Assembly (NCBI RefSeq): GCF_002214805.1
Contig: NZ_CP019914.1
Span: 186,001-250,000, forward strand
Length of the DNA stretch: 64,000 nt
Reading direction: 5' to 3'
DNA from: Brachyspira hampsonii
GTDB taxonomy: Bacteria > Spirochaetota > Brachyspiria > Brachyspirales > Brachyspiraceae
Each line of letters opens with the position of its first letter. Position 1 is the stretch's first letter. Positions 34,859 to 43,763 of this stretch are shown here, piece after piece. The translations under genes and the position numbers were made by a program. Under the pieces are notes generated by a model. That model saw only the letters and a list, made by a program, of their open reading frames with translations, ran no database searches and had not been told where the DNA came from.

Positions 34859-37030
34859 ATGAAAGGCAAACGCATAATAATAATAGGTGCTGGCTTATTG
34901 CAAGTACCTGCAATACAAATAGCTCAGGAAATGGGACTTTACACAATAGTATTTGATTATAATAAAGATGCACATGGAATGAAAATAGCTGATTATCCTA
35001 TGGTAGTTTCTACTAGAGATGTTGATGGAAGCGTAAGAGCGGCAAGAGATTTAAGTCAGAAAATGGAAATACATGGAGTTATAACTGTAGGTACTGATGC
35101 TTCTTCTACTGTTGCGGCAGTTGCCAACGCTTTAGGACTTCCGGGAAATAGATTTGAAGATGCTTATGCTGCATCAAATAAAATAAGAATGCGTGAAAGA
35201 TTCAAAAAGAACAATGTACCTCAGCCGAATTTCTTTCCTGTATGGAATTATGAAGAGGCTATGGAAGCATATAAGCATTTAAATACTCCTGTTGTTGTTA
35301 AGCCTGCTGATAATATGGGGGCTCGCGGTGTAATGAAAGTATCAAGTGAAAGCGATATATTAGCGGCATTTAACAGAGCTAAAAGTGCTTCGCCTTCTGG
35401 GGAAGTAATAATAGAAGAGTTTATGGACGGTCCGGAACTATCTATTGATATGCTTATATATAATGATGAGATATATGTTACAGGAGTTGCTGACAGAATA
35501 ATAGAGTTTCCTCCATTTTTCATAGAAACAGGTCATATTATGCCTTCTGCATTAGAAAAAGAAAAGATAGATGATGCCATAAATGTAATGAAAGCTGGTA
35601 TAAAAGCGTTGAATCTCAAAATAGGAGCTGCTAAAGGAGATATAAAAGTAACAAAAAATGGTGCTATGGTAGGAGAAATTGCAGCAAGATTATCCGGCGG
35701 ATTTATGAGTGCCTATACCTACCCTCTTTCTACAGGTGTTAATCTAATAAAAAATGCAATAGAAATAGCATTAGGAAATCCTCCAAGCGATTTAAAACCC
35801 AAATGGGATAAAGTTTCCGTTGAAAAAGCATTTCTTCCGGGTACAGGAATAATAGAATCTATTGAAGGGGTTGAAAATGCTAAAAAAATAGAAGGTGTTA
35901 AAGAAGTATTTATAAAAACAAAAACAGGCGATATATTAGTAACACCTACAAATAACTTGGAAAAAGCAGGTAATGTTATAACTGTAGGGAAAACAAGAGA
36001 TGAGGCTGTAGCAATAGCAAATAAGGCTATAAATGCTGTCCATTTCAAACTTACAGATGAAAAAAGTATAACAGTAGAAGAAATAAAAAGAATAGCCCAG
36101 GAAAAATTAGCATCAAAACATAATGCAAATTACCTATTCAAAGATAGTATAGATGAAAAAACAGGACTTTCAAATTATTCTTTTAATCCAAGTATTATAC
36201 ATGAAGAAAAAGAAGTAAAATTAGAAACAACATTATTTAATACTCATGTTTCTCATCCTGTCATTATAGATACCATACATAATTTAACAGAAGTAATAGA
36301 CGGCATAATGGATATAAGAGAATATTATGAAACTATAATGGATAGTGCTTCTAACTGCGAAGTATTGGCTATATTAAATGATTTTAATAATGAAGAACTA
36401 TTTGAATTATCTGTAAAAACTGTAAAAGATAAAAAAAGAGGTATTATTATGATTGACGGTAATAATACCCAAGATGTTTTACTTCAAAGATTAAGAGAAT
36501 CTGAAAAGAATGGTGCTTGTGCTGTTGGAATAGATTTCTCATATTGTTATAATATTAATTCCAATAATAAGATACATATAAGAAGCGAAAAAGAATTGTC
36601 CAAACTAATAAAAGAAATAGATATACCTGTAATAATTAAAGGGATATCTAATGAAAATGATATACATAATATTAATTCAGCACATGCAAATGCTGTATAT
36701 TTTTCAAATAATAATAGGTATGCATTAAAAGGTATGGAAAAAGTTGCCGATACTATTAATAGAGTAACATGTAATTTGCATAATAGTCATAAAATGCAGT
36801 TATTATGGCTTGCTGAATCTCCTAGATATGGGGCTGATGTATTTAAATATTTTATGTTAGGAGCTAATGCAGTTTCTATAACAGAAGAAAGTTTTATTGC
36901 TGCTATAAGTAAAGGCAGAAAAGGACTTGAATATGCTATCTATTCTAATAAAATAGAATTAGAAAAAATGATGAAAGTATTCGGTCAGCCTAAACTTAAA
37001 TTTAATAATGCAATATGGCGAAAAAATTAG
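34859..37030 (+). CDS. ATP-grasp protein fused to degenerate FMN-oxidase-like domain
   Basis: 723 aa. The N-terminal 400 residues form a complete ATP-grasp unit related to carbamoyl-phosphate synthase/PurK: Rossmann start RIIIIGAGLLQVPAIQIA, VVKPADNMGARGV, EEFMDGPELSIDM, VGEIAARLSGG. The last 270 residues resemble the TIM barrel of FMN-dependent alpha-hydroxy-acid dehydrogenases (IPVIIKGI, then YFSNNNRY where SNHGGR is expected, then LGANAVSI), with the active-site His replaced. Start at ATG 34859 preceded by AAAAGG; the in-frame ATG at 34820 overlaps a -10-like TATAAT. First of three tightly spaced genes. Reaction unknown; probably ligation of a carboxylate. Confidence 0.75.
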   Translation: MKGKRIIIIGAGLLQVPAIQIAQEMGLYTIVFDYNKDAHGMKIADYPMVVSTRDVDGSVRAARDLSQKMEIHGVITVGTDASSTVAAVANALGLPGNRFEDAYAASNKIRMRERFKKNNVPQPNFFPVWNYEEAMEAYKHLNTPVVVKPADNMGARGVMKVSSESDILAAFNRAKSASPSGEVIIEEFMDGPELSIDMLIYNDEIYVTGVADRIIEFPPFFIETGHIMPSALEKEKIDDAINVMKAGIKALNLKIGAAKGDIKVTKNGAMVGEIAARLSGGFMSAYTYPLSTGVNLIKNAIEIALGNPPSDLKPKWDKVSVEKAFLPGTGIIESIEGVENAKKIEGVKEVFIKTKTGDILVTPTNNLEKAGNVITVGKTRDEAVAIANKAINAVHFKLTDEKSITVEEIKRIAQEKLASKHNANYLFKDSIDEKTGLSNYSFNPSIIHEEKEVKLETTLFNTHVSHPVIIDTIHNLTEVIDGIMDIREYYETIMDSASNCEVLAILNDFNNEELFELSVKTVKDKKRGIIMIDGNNTQDVLLQRLRESEKNGACAVGIDFSYCYNINSNNKIHIRSEKELSKLIKEIDIPVIIKGISNENDIHNINSAHANAVYFSNNNRYALKGMEKVADTINRVTCNLHNSHKMQLLWLAESPRYGADVFKYFMLGANAVSITEESFIAAISKGRKGLEYAIYSNKIELEKMMKVFGQPKLKFNNAIWRKN

Positions 37031-37039
37031 GAACTATTT

Positions 37040-38071
37040 ATGGAAGATAAACAAATAAACTTATCTAAATCATATATATACGGCTTTTTTGCTGCTATGA
37101 TATGTACTTTGATATATAGTGCTGTAATTATACCTATATACATATTATTGATATCGCCTAATACTCAGAATTTTTTTGTTTACCTATTATATGCTCTTGA
37201 TGTTTGGGTATGGATATGGATTGGAATATCAATATTATATGCTTTCATTATAGTATTAATGCAGCCTACTAAAAGTTATACAGGTGTTTCTAAAACAATA
37301 GAAAATTTACTTTTTTTTGCAGTTACTTCTATAATATTAATATTATCTCTTAGCTATGTTCCAGAAATACAAAAATTATTATATAAAAGAGATTACACAT
37401 TTTACAGCAGTATATTAGCAATAGGATTGTTTTTTATATCTATACAGCTATCATATAATTTGAAAAAACTTATTATATTTATGTATAAAACTATATTATA
37501 TAATTTAGGCTACAGTATAGAAGATAATATAATACAAGATGATAATGATGAAAATAGTGATTATGAAGTTGTTAAAATGGATAAATCAGAATATGAAATA
37601 TTTTCAAGCACTATCAAAAACATAATAGCATTTTCACAAAGATATAAGCATGCTATTGGAATAATAGCTTTTAAAATATCAAATGCCAGCTCTATAAGAG
37701 AAGAATACGGAAATACTGCTTATAAAAAATTAGAAGATGAACTTATAAAAGCAATAAAGAAAAATGCCAGAATAGGTGAAAATCAATGCATGCTTTATGA
37801 AGGTATTATATACTCTGTAATTTTTGCAAATGAAGAAGAGGCTTGGAAAGCTACAAAAAGATATTTTAAAGCATTAAAAAATTATAATTTTGAATACAAT
37901 GAAGAATCTGTAGATATTAATGTATCTATAGCTGTAAGCGGATTTGATTTTTCTCATAATATATCAAATAAGATCTCTGTATTTGTTATTAAAGACAATA
38001 TGATGAAAAAAATCAAAGATGCTTTAAATGAATCAGAAGAAACTGGAAGTCCAGTTATATATTATGAATAA
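37040..38071 (+). CDS. Membrane protein with degenerate GGDEF-like domain
   Basis: 343 aa. Four membrane segments in the first 150 residues, an acidic linker, then a region that aligns by eye with diguanylate cyclase domains: HAIGIIAFKISNASSIREEYGNTAYKKLEDELI corresponds to the family start (quoted here in two overlapping parts of the frame), INVSIAVSG to the TISIGVA strand. At the GGDEF position the sequence reads YEGIIYSV, so no cyclase activity is expected; it could be a c-di-GMP-independent sensor or an interaction domain. Nine bases after the ATP-grasp gene and 14 before the TPR gene. Confidence 0.65.
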   Translation: MEDKQINLSKSYIYGFFAAMICTLIYSAVIIPIYILLISPNTQNFFVYLLYALDVWVWIWIGISILYAFIIVLMQPTKSYTGVSKTIENLLFFAVTSIILILSLSYVPEIQKLLYKRDYTFYSSILAIGLFFISIQLSYNLKKLIIFMYKTILYNLGYSIEDNIIQDDNDENSDYEVVKMDKSEYEIFSSTIKNIIAFSQRYKHAIGIIAFKISNASSIREEYGNTAYKKLEDELIKAIKKNARIGENQCMLYEGIIYSVIFANEEEAWKATKRYFKALKNYNFEYNEESVDINVSIAVSGFDFSHNISNKISVFVIKDNMMKKIKDALNESEETGSPVIYYE

Positions 38072-38085
38072 AAGGGATAAGAACC

Positions 38086-39447
38086 GTGGAAGCTTCATTA
38101 ATTGTAATATTAGTATTAATTGTTTTATTAGGTTTTGCTACTCAATATGTTATAAAGAGCGGCTCATACCCTATTAAACTGAAAAAAATTGTTCAGGCTT
38201 ATAATGAACAAAACTATGATGTAGCCATGCGAGAAATTAATACTTTAGACCCTAAATATAAAAAAGATGCTAATATATTATGGATGACTGCTAATATGTA
38301 TTATAAGCAGCAGCAATATATATTGGCTATGGCGGCACTTCAAAATATGATAGACGGAGCTTATTTTACAAAAGAATTAACAGAATTGAATGTAAGAGAG
38401 TTTCTAGCAAAAATATATGAACAAACAGGAAACAGTAAAAAATCTATAGATGAATATGATATGATTACTAAAATTAGGGATCAGGATTATGATTCATTAT
38501 ATAAAGCAGGACTTGTATGCTATAATTATGAAGAATGGGTTCAGGCACAAAAATATTTATCATTAGCTGCAGCACAAAATGACAGTAATCCGCAGTTATT
38601 ATATATGTTGGCATTTTGTTTTTATAAAATTCGTTCATATCATGCCGCTCAGCAGAATATAGAAAAAGCTATTGCTTTAGATAATTCAAATCCTCAATAC
38701 CATTTACTTTTAGGTGAAATATTATCTTCAAGCAGAGATTTCCAAAATGCAATAAAAGAATTGGAAATAGCTTATGAAAGTAATGAAGTATCTGATAAAG
38801 ATGCTATATCTTTGAATCTTGCTAATTCTTATTATGAACTAGGAAATTTCAGTAAAGCAAGAGAATATTACGGACAAGTTTTAACTAAAGAAAATATACC
38901 AAATGAAAAAGTTGTAGATGAAAGATACAGATATGCTGAAACTTTGGTAAAAAATAAGCAGTTTGAAGCGGCAGTTAAGCAATGGGAAATAATTAAATCT
39001 GTAAGAAATATATACTTAGATGTTGATCAAAAATTAAAAACTTACAGTTCTATTATTGCGAATAATGCATTCAGAACTGCATTGGAAATGGATATTATAG
39101 AATATCTTGAAAAATACTTCTATAGAATATTGACCTTAAATGGATATGTAGTTACAGATCATACTAAAAAATCTGACACATTAGTATTCTTTGTAACTAT
39201 TAAGAAATTCGGTTCTGAAGGACAGTCATATAAGAGTACATTTGCCTTAGATACTTCAGGATATCCTATGAGACAGGATACAGTGGATCAGTTTATGGAA
39301 TATGCAAGACAATACAAAAGTGCTCACTCTTTCTTGATAAGTATAGGAGATTTCGCACCTAATTTGAAAGTAGATGATACTGTAATGATTATTGAACCTG
39401 AAAGATTTGAAGCGATTATTGAAGGTGTTATATCATTCAGCGATTAA
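38086..39447 (+). CDS. TPR protein with C-terminal Mrr-like domain
   Basis: 453 aa, GTG start with AAAGGG upstream. One N-terminal membrane helix (residues 2-20) anchors a row of TPR repeats (about 30-330; for example LLYMLAFCFYKIRSYHAAQQNIEKAI, counted in parts). The last 110 residues resemble the Mrr/restriction-endonuclease-like fold: FFVTIKKFG at the catalytic strand, VDQFMEYARQYKSAHSFLIS and VMIIEPERFEAII at the end. Lys is kept but the usual Glu/Gln before it is Thr, so it is probably an inactive, protein-binding version. Third gene of the operon; a strong terminator follows. Confidence 0.68.
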   Translation: MEASLIVILVLIVLLGFATQYVIKSGSYPIKLKKIVQAYNEQNYDVAMREINTLDPKYKKDANILWMTANMYYKQQQYILAMAALQNMIDGAYFTKELTELNVREFLAKIYEQTGNSKKSIDEYDMITKIRDQDYDSLYKAGLVCYNYEEWVQAQKYLSLAAAQNDSNPQLLYMLAFCFYKIRSYHAAQQNIEKAIALDNSNPQYHLLLGEILSSSRDFQNAIKELEIAYESNEVSDKDAISLNLANSYYELGNFSKAREYYGQVLTKENIPNEKVVDERYRYAETLVKNKQFEAAVKQWEIIKSVRNIYLDVDQKLKTYSSIIANNAFRTALEMDIIEYLEKYFYRILTLNGYVVTDHTKKSDTLVFFVTIKKFGSEGQSYKSTFALDTSGYPMRQDTVDQFMEYARQYKSAHSFLISIGDFAPNLKVDDTVMIIEPERFEAIIEGVISFSD

Positions 39448-39477
39448 GAAATTAATAACTCATTTATTATACTCATT

Positions 39478-39511
39478 AAAAAAGGTTATGATACAAGTCA
39501 TAACCTTTTTT
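39478..39511 (+). terminator. Terminator after TPR gene
   Basis: 14-bp stem AAAAAAGGTTATGA/TCATAACCTTTTTT with a 6-base loop and a T-run; also usable from the other strand. Confidence 0.85.
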
Positions 39512-39529
39512 ATTTTTATTAAAATAAAA

Positions 39530-39557
39530 CGGATTACTATTAAAAAATAATAATCCG
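39530..39557 (-). terminator. Terminator after tsf
   Basis: 12-bp stem CGGATTACTATT/AATAATAATCCG with one mismatch that is a U:G pair in the leftward RNA, followed by a T-rich tract; ends the rpsB-tsf transcript. Confidence 0.75.
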
Positions 39558-39573
39558 CTTAATTTTTTATTGA

Positions 39574-40428
39574 TTATAAACCTAATGAAACAATTACAAA
39601 GTTTTTAATAGTAGCCTTAGAACCTGCTTCTTTAGAGATTTCATCTATTAAACTTTTGATAGTTATTTTATTGTCAGTAAATAATTTTTGATCTATAAGA
39701 ACGCTTTCAGAATACCAAGAATTCATTTTACCATCAACAATTTTTTCTATCATGTTTTCAGGTTTTCCTGCATCTCTTACTTGTTTTTCAAAGATTTCTT
39801 TCTGTTCTTTAACAGCATTAGAATCTATTCCTTCCCTATTCAAAGCTAGAGGTTTTTCACTAGCAACATGCATAGCTATTTGATCTGCTATTTCCTGACA
39901 TTTGCCTTTAGGCTTAACATCAAATTCTACTATAGCAACAAGTTTATTATTGAAGTGAGCATAAGTACCAAAGAATCCATCTGTTTTCATAACTTTAGCT
40001 TCAGCAAGTACAGTTTTTTCACCCCATTTTTGTATGCCTTCATTTATCATACCTTGAATAGTATCGCCATTAGAACCTTTAGCATTTAGAACTGTTTCTA
40101 CAGATACATCATCTAAACCCATAGCTGTATTAGCAATTTCTTTGGCTAAATTGATGAATAATTCATTTTTAGCAACAAAGTCAGTTTCACATTGAAGTTC
40201 TATACAAGCAGCTTTAGTTCTATCATCATTAATGCAGAAACCTATAGAACCCTCTTTAACAATACGTTCATTCTTTTTAGCAGCAACAGCCGCACCTTTT
40301 TCTTTAAGAAGGCGAATAGCTTTATCCATATCGCCGTCAGTTTCCTGAAGAGCTTTTTTACAGTCCATTATACCTACGCCGGTACGCTCTCTAAGCTCTT
40401 TAATAGTATCCATACTAATATTTGCCAT
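39574..40428 (-). CDS. tsf: Translation elongation factor Ts
   Basis: 284-aa nucleotide exchange factor that recycles EF-Tu. N-terminal UBA-like region (TIKELRERTGVGIMDCKKAL) and the core motif CETDFVAKN, which contacts EF-Tu. I start it at ATG 40428 with AAGGA upstream; an in-frame TTG one codon earlier is less likely. Conserved rpsB-tsf operon, 49 bases after rpsB. Confidence 0.97.
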   Translation of the reverse strand: MANISMDTIKELRERTGVGIMDCKKALQETDGDMDKAIRLLKEKGAAVAAKKNERIVKEGSIGFCINDDRTKAACIELQCETDFVAKNELFINLAKEIANTAMGLDDVSVETVLNAKGSNGDTIQGMINEGIQKWGEKTVLAEAKVMKTDGFFGTYAHFNNKLVAIVEFDVKPKGKCQEIADQIAMHVASEKPLALNREGIDSNAVKEQKEIFEKQVRDAGKPENMIEKIVDGKMNSWYSESVLIDQKLFTDNKITIKSLIDEISKEAGSKATIKNFVIVSLGL

Positions 40429-40477
40429 CAATTTTTTCCTTTATATTAAATATTTTATTATTAACAAATTATATTAA

Positions 40478-41293
40478 TTATTCATCATCTTCCTGAGAAA
40501 CACCATATTTTTCAGCAACAGCCTCAGCAGCTTCTGTAGCACTATTATCGTAAACTTCTTCAGCAGGCTCTTCAGAAGAACTGTCATGCTTAGCTAATGT
40601 TTCTTTTCCTGCTTCATTCTGACCTTCTATAACAGCAGAAGCAACAACACCTGCAAATAAACTTATAGCTCTTATAGCATCATCATTTCCAGGTATAGGA
40701 TAATCTATAACTTCAGGGTTACAGTTAGTATCAACAACTGCAACTACAGGTATTCCTAATTTTCTAGCTTCGCTTACAGCAATAGCTTCCTGCATAGGAT
40801 CTATTACGAAAAGCATATCTGGTAAGTTTTCCATATCTTTAATACCGGCAAAGTTTTTTTCTAATCTTTCTTTTTCTTTAAGAAGAAGTATAACCTCTTT
40901 TTTAGGAAGTTTATCAAAAGTACCGTCAACTTCTTCTTTTTCTATTTTTTTAAGTCTAGCAATACTTTTTTTGATAGTAGCAAAATTTGTAAGCATACCT
41001 CCTAACCAGCGATTATTAACATAGTACATATCGCATTTTTCAGCAGCTTCTTTAATGCTTTGAGAGGCTTGTTTTTTAGTACCAACGAAAAGAACATTTC
41101 CGCCGTTTCTAGCCATTTCTTTTACTGCTTCATGAGCTTTTTTAACATAAGTTAAAGTTTTCATAAGGTCAATGATATAAATATCATTTCTCTCTTGGAA
41201 AATAAAAGGTTTCATTCTAGGATCCCATTTTCTAGTTGGGTGTCCGAAATGTACGCCTGCCTCTAAAAGGTCTTTCATAACTGGTAATGACAT
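40478..41293 (-). CDS. rpsB: 30S ribosomal protein S2
   Basis: 271-aa ribosomal protein S2. Typical [20 protein letters not shown] start, [15 protein letters not shown] and [12 protein letters not shown]. An acidic C-terminal tail of about 40 residues ([10 protein letters not shown]...) extends beyond the core. Preceded by a roughly 200-base leader with a hairpin and U-rich stretch directly before the AAAGGA ribosome site. Confidence 0.97.
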   Translation of the reverse strand: MSLPVMKDLLEAGVHFGHPTRKWDPRMKPFIFQERNDIYIIDLMKTLTYVKKAHEAVKEMARNGGNVLFVGTKKQASQSIKEAAEKCDMYYVNNRWLGGMLTNFATIKKSIARLKKIEKEEVDGTFDKLPKKEVILLLKEKERLEKNFAGIKDMENLPDMLFVIDPMQEAIAVSEARKLGIPVVAVVDTNCNPEVIDYPIPGNDDAIRAISLFAGVVASAVIEGQNEAGKETLAKHDSSSEEPAEEVYDNSATEAAEAVAEKYGVSQEDDE

Positions 41294-41305
41294 AACATAT
41301 CCTTT

Positions 41306-41337
41306 AAAATAAAAATAGAGTACCGATTAAGGCACCC
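41306..41337 (-). promoter_or_regulatory. Terminator-like hairpin in the rpsB leader
   Basis: In the leftward RNA GGGTGCC-TTAATC-GGTACTC (41318-41337) forms a 7-bp stem with two G:U pairs, followed at once by TATTTTTATTTT and then the rpsB ribosome site. Such a hairpin before the first ribosomal gene could be an attenuator or an S2 autoregulatory site. Confidence 0.45.
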
Positions 41338-41503
41338 TATCCATAAATTTCATATATAAACATTAGCAGTATAAAAATCATAATGCTTTGATTACTAAAT
41401 AAGTAACAATGTCTTTTTTATATTCTATATTTTTAGAAATTATAAAATAATTAAGAACATTTTGCTATTATGGAAAAGTTTACCAATATAATCGGCTTAC
41501 TGT

Positions 41504-41531
41504 ATATTACCATAATATAAAAAAAAGTCAA
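41504..41531 (-). promoter_or_regulatory. Promoter of rpsB-tsf
   Basis: -35 TTGACT (41526-41531), 16-bp spacer, -10 TAATAT (41504-41509), reading leftward, implying a 5' leader of about 200 bases. Confidence 0.65.
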
Positions 41532-41540
41532 TGACAAATA

Positions 41541-42497
41541 TTAATTATTTCTAAAAAATAAAGCGGCACATCCTAAAACTCCGGCATCATTTCCTAAAGA
41601 AGCAGGTTTTATTTCAACATTATTAACCATCATTCTAAGCCCATAATTTCTAACACCTTTATTAATATGCTCTATCATCATATCAAAATCTTTACAAAGT
41701 CCGCCGCCTATAAGAACCAAATCCAAATCAAGCATATTCAAAGCCTGAGCTATAGACATACCCAAATAATAAGAACATTCAGCAATAGTTTCTTTTGCAA
41801 GTGCATCGCCTTTTTTGGCAGCATCAAATAAAGCTTTAGCCTTACCTTTATCTAATTCTTCATAAGTTAAAGTTGTAGGAATAACACCTTTATGAATTTT
41901 CTGCTTAGCCATAGCAATAAATCCGGTGGCTGATGCATATCTTTCTATACATCCGCTTGAACCGCAATTACATTTATCTCCGTCAGGAACTACAAATACA
42001 TGCCCAATCTCTCCGGCACCTCCCAAAGAACCTGTAAATAATTGTCCGTTAAGTACAAATCCGCCACCAACACCCGTTCCAAGCGTAATAAACATTACAG
42101 ACTGATAATCCTTTTCTTTACCGCTTCCATATTTTGCTTCTCCTAAAGCAGCCATACTAGCATCATTAGCTGTCTTTGTAGGAATATTAAATTTATTTCC
42201 AATATCTGAAAATTTTAATCCTTTAAGTCCCGGTATATTTTCAGCTCCTCCCATATGAAGTGTTTCTCTATTCATAACACCCGGACAGTCTATTCCTAAA
42301 CCCACTGCTTTATAATCATTAGGCATATTGCTTTTTAATTTCTCAACAAATTCTGTAATAACTTTTTTATGCTCTTCTGTTGTATGACTAGGATTTACAT
42401 CAAAATTATCTTTATATAAAATATTGCCGTTTTCCTCTATAACAGCACCTTTCATAGATGTTCCGCCAATATCTATAGCTATAACTGCTTCTTTCAT
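41541..42497 (-). CDS. ROK family glucokinase
   Basis: 318-aa sugar kinase of the ROK family, phosphorylating glucose or a related hexose with ATP. Seen: phosphate-binding IDIGGTSMKGAVI at residues 8-20, GTGVGGGFVLNGQLFTG, the EIGH segment, and the zinc motif CNCGSSGCIERYAS. No DNA-binding domain, so an enzyme rather than a repressor. RBS AGGAG. N-acetylmannosamine or N-acetylglucosamine kinase is an alternative, in keeping with the nearby sialidase. Confidence 0.9.
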   Translation of the reverse strand: MKEAVIAIDIGGTSMKGAVIEENGNILYKDNFDVNPSHTTEEHKKVITEFVEKLKSNMPNDYKAVGLGIDCPGVMNRETLHMGGAENIPGLKGLKFSDIGNKFNIPTKTANDASMAALGEAKYGSGKEKDYQSVMFITLGTGVGGGFVLNGQLFTGSLGGAGEIGHVFVVPDGDKCNCGSSGCIERYASATGFIAMAKQKIHKGVIPTTLTYEELDKGKAKALFDAAKKGDALAKETIAECSYYLGMSIAQALNMLDLDLVLIGGGLCKDFDMMIEHINKGVRNYGLRMMVNNVEIKPASLGNDAGVLGCAALFFRNN

Positions 42498-42590
42498 AAT
42501 TTAAAACTCCTAGTTTATTTATTTTTCATATATATAATATAATTGTAGTATTAAGAATATAAATTGTCAAGAATAAAAAATAAATTCTAA

Positions 42591-43613
42591 CTATCTCTGT
42601 ATTCGTCCTGAAGCGTCTCCATTATAAACAGTCATAACCTCATCAACAGTTACAATATTAAAATCACCGTCAATAGAATGCTTCAAACAGCTTGCAGCCG
42701 CAGCAAATTCTAATGCTTCCCTGTCATCTTTTCCATTTAAAAGTGAATATATAAGCCCAGCAGAAAAACTATCTCCGCCTCCTACTCTATCAACTATTTT
42801 TATTAAATATTCTTTTGAAAAGAAATACTCTTCTCCATTATAAAGCATACAAGACCATAGATTTTCACTTGCAGAAATGGAACCTCTTAAAGCAATTCCC
42901 ACTTTTTTCACTTTAAATCTATTTACTATTTCTTTAGCTACATCTTTATAGCCTTCATGAGATAATTTACCCTCTATAATATTACTGTCCTTTGCTTTAA
43001 TACCAAATACTTTTTCAGCATCTTCTTCATTGGCAATACATATATCAATATAAGGCATTAATTTGCTCATAGTTTCATTAGCTTCTTTTGATGTCCATAA
43101 TTTTTTTCTGTAATTTAAATCTAAACTAATTGCAATGTTTTTTTCTTTAGCTTTTTTGCAAGCCTCAATACAGACTTCAGAAACATTTTTGCCAAGTGCA
43201 GGAGTTATTCCCGTAAGGTGAAACCATTTAGCTTCATCAAAAATTTTATCCCAATCAAAATCTTCTTTAGTACACTTAGATATAGAAGAATTAGCCCTAT
43301 CATATATAACTTTAGAACCTCTTTGACTTGCACCTTTTTCAAGAAAATATATACCTATTCTATCTCCGCCAAAAGCTATATTAGATACATCAACACCATA
43401 TCTTCTTAACTCATTGATGCATGCCTGACCTATATCATTATTAGGGAGTTTAGTAACAAATGAAGCATCAACTCCGAAATTAGATAATGCAAAAGCAACA
43501 TTCGCCTCGCCTCCTCCGAATCTTGCATCATAAGAATTAGCCTGTAGAAATCTTAAATTTGAAGGAGGAGAAAGTCTTAACATTATTTCTCCAAAAGTAA
43601 CAACTGAAGCCAT
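42591..43613 (-). CDS. PfkB family sugar kinase, probably 2-keto-3-deoxygluconate kinase
   Basis: 340 aa. N-terminal VVTFGEIMLRLSPPSNLRF and GGGEANVAFALSNFG are typical of KDG kinases, and the C-terminal GGGDSFSAGLIYSLLNG holds the catalytic Asp and anion hole of the family. Start at ATG 43613 with AAAGGA seven bases upstream; the track of upstream codons to 43655 lies in the operator-like repeats. The substrate (KDG, as from uronate or sialate-related catabolism) is inferred from sequence type only. Confidence 0.85.
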   Translation of the reverse strand: MASVVTFGEIMLRLSPPSNLRFLQANSYDARFGGGEANVAFALSNFGVDASFVTKLPNNDIGQACINELRRYGVDVSNIAFGGDRIGIYFLEKGASQRGSKVIYDRANSSISKCTKEDFDWDKIFDEAKWFHLTGITPALGKNVSEVCIEACKKAKEKNIAISLDLNYRKKLWTSKEANETMSKLMPYIDICIANEEDAEKVFGIKAKDSNIIEGKLSHEGYKDVAKEIVNRFKVKKVGIALRGSISASENLWSCMLYNGEEYFFSKEYLIKIVDRVGGGDSFSAGLIYSLLNGKDDREALEFAAAASCLKHSIDGDFNIVTVDEVMTVYNGDASGRIQR

Positions 43614-43640
43614 AGAAAAATCCTTTGAATATATCACATA

Positions 43641-43692
43641 ATTAACATAATTCAATTAACATAATAGTACATTATATTTATAATTATTTCAA
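43641..43692 (-). promoter_or_regulatory. Promoter with direct repeats ahead of the PfkB kinase gene
   Basis: -35 TTGAAA (43687-43692), 17-bp spacer, -10 TACTAT (43664-43669), leftward. Just downstream the 10-mer TTATGTTAAT occurs twice with a 14-base period (43655-43664 and 43641-43650), a possible regulator site. Confidence 0.5.
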
Positions 43693-43708
43693 TGAAATTC
43701 TATAAATA

Positions 43709-43741
43709 AAAAAAGAAAGGAAATAAATTCCTCTCTTTTTT
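43709..43741 (-). terminator. Terminator after sialidase gene
   Basis: 12-bp stem AAAAAAGAAAGG/CCTCTCTTTTTT with one mismatch that pairs as G:U in the leftward RNA. Confidence 0.7.
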
Positions 43742-43763
43742 GATGCTTTTATATGATATTAAA

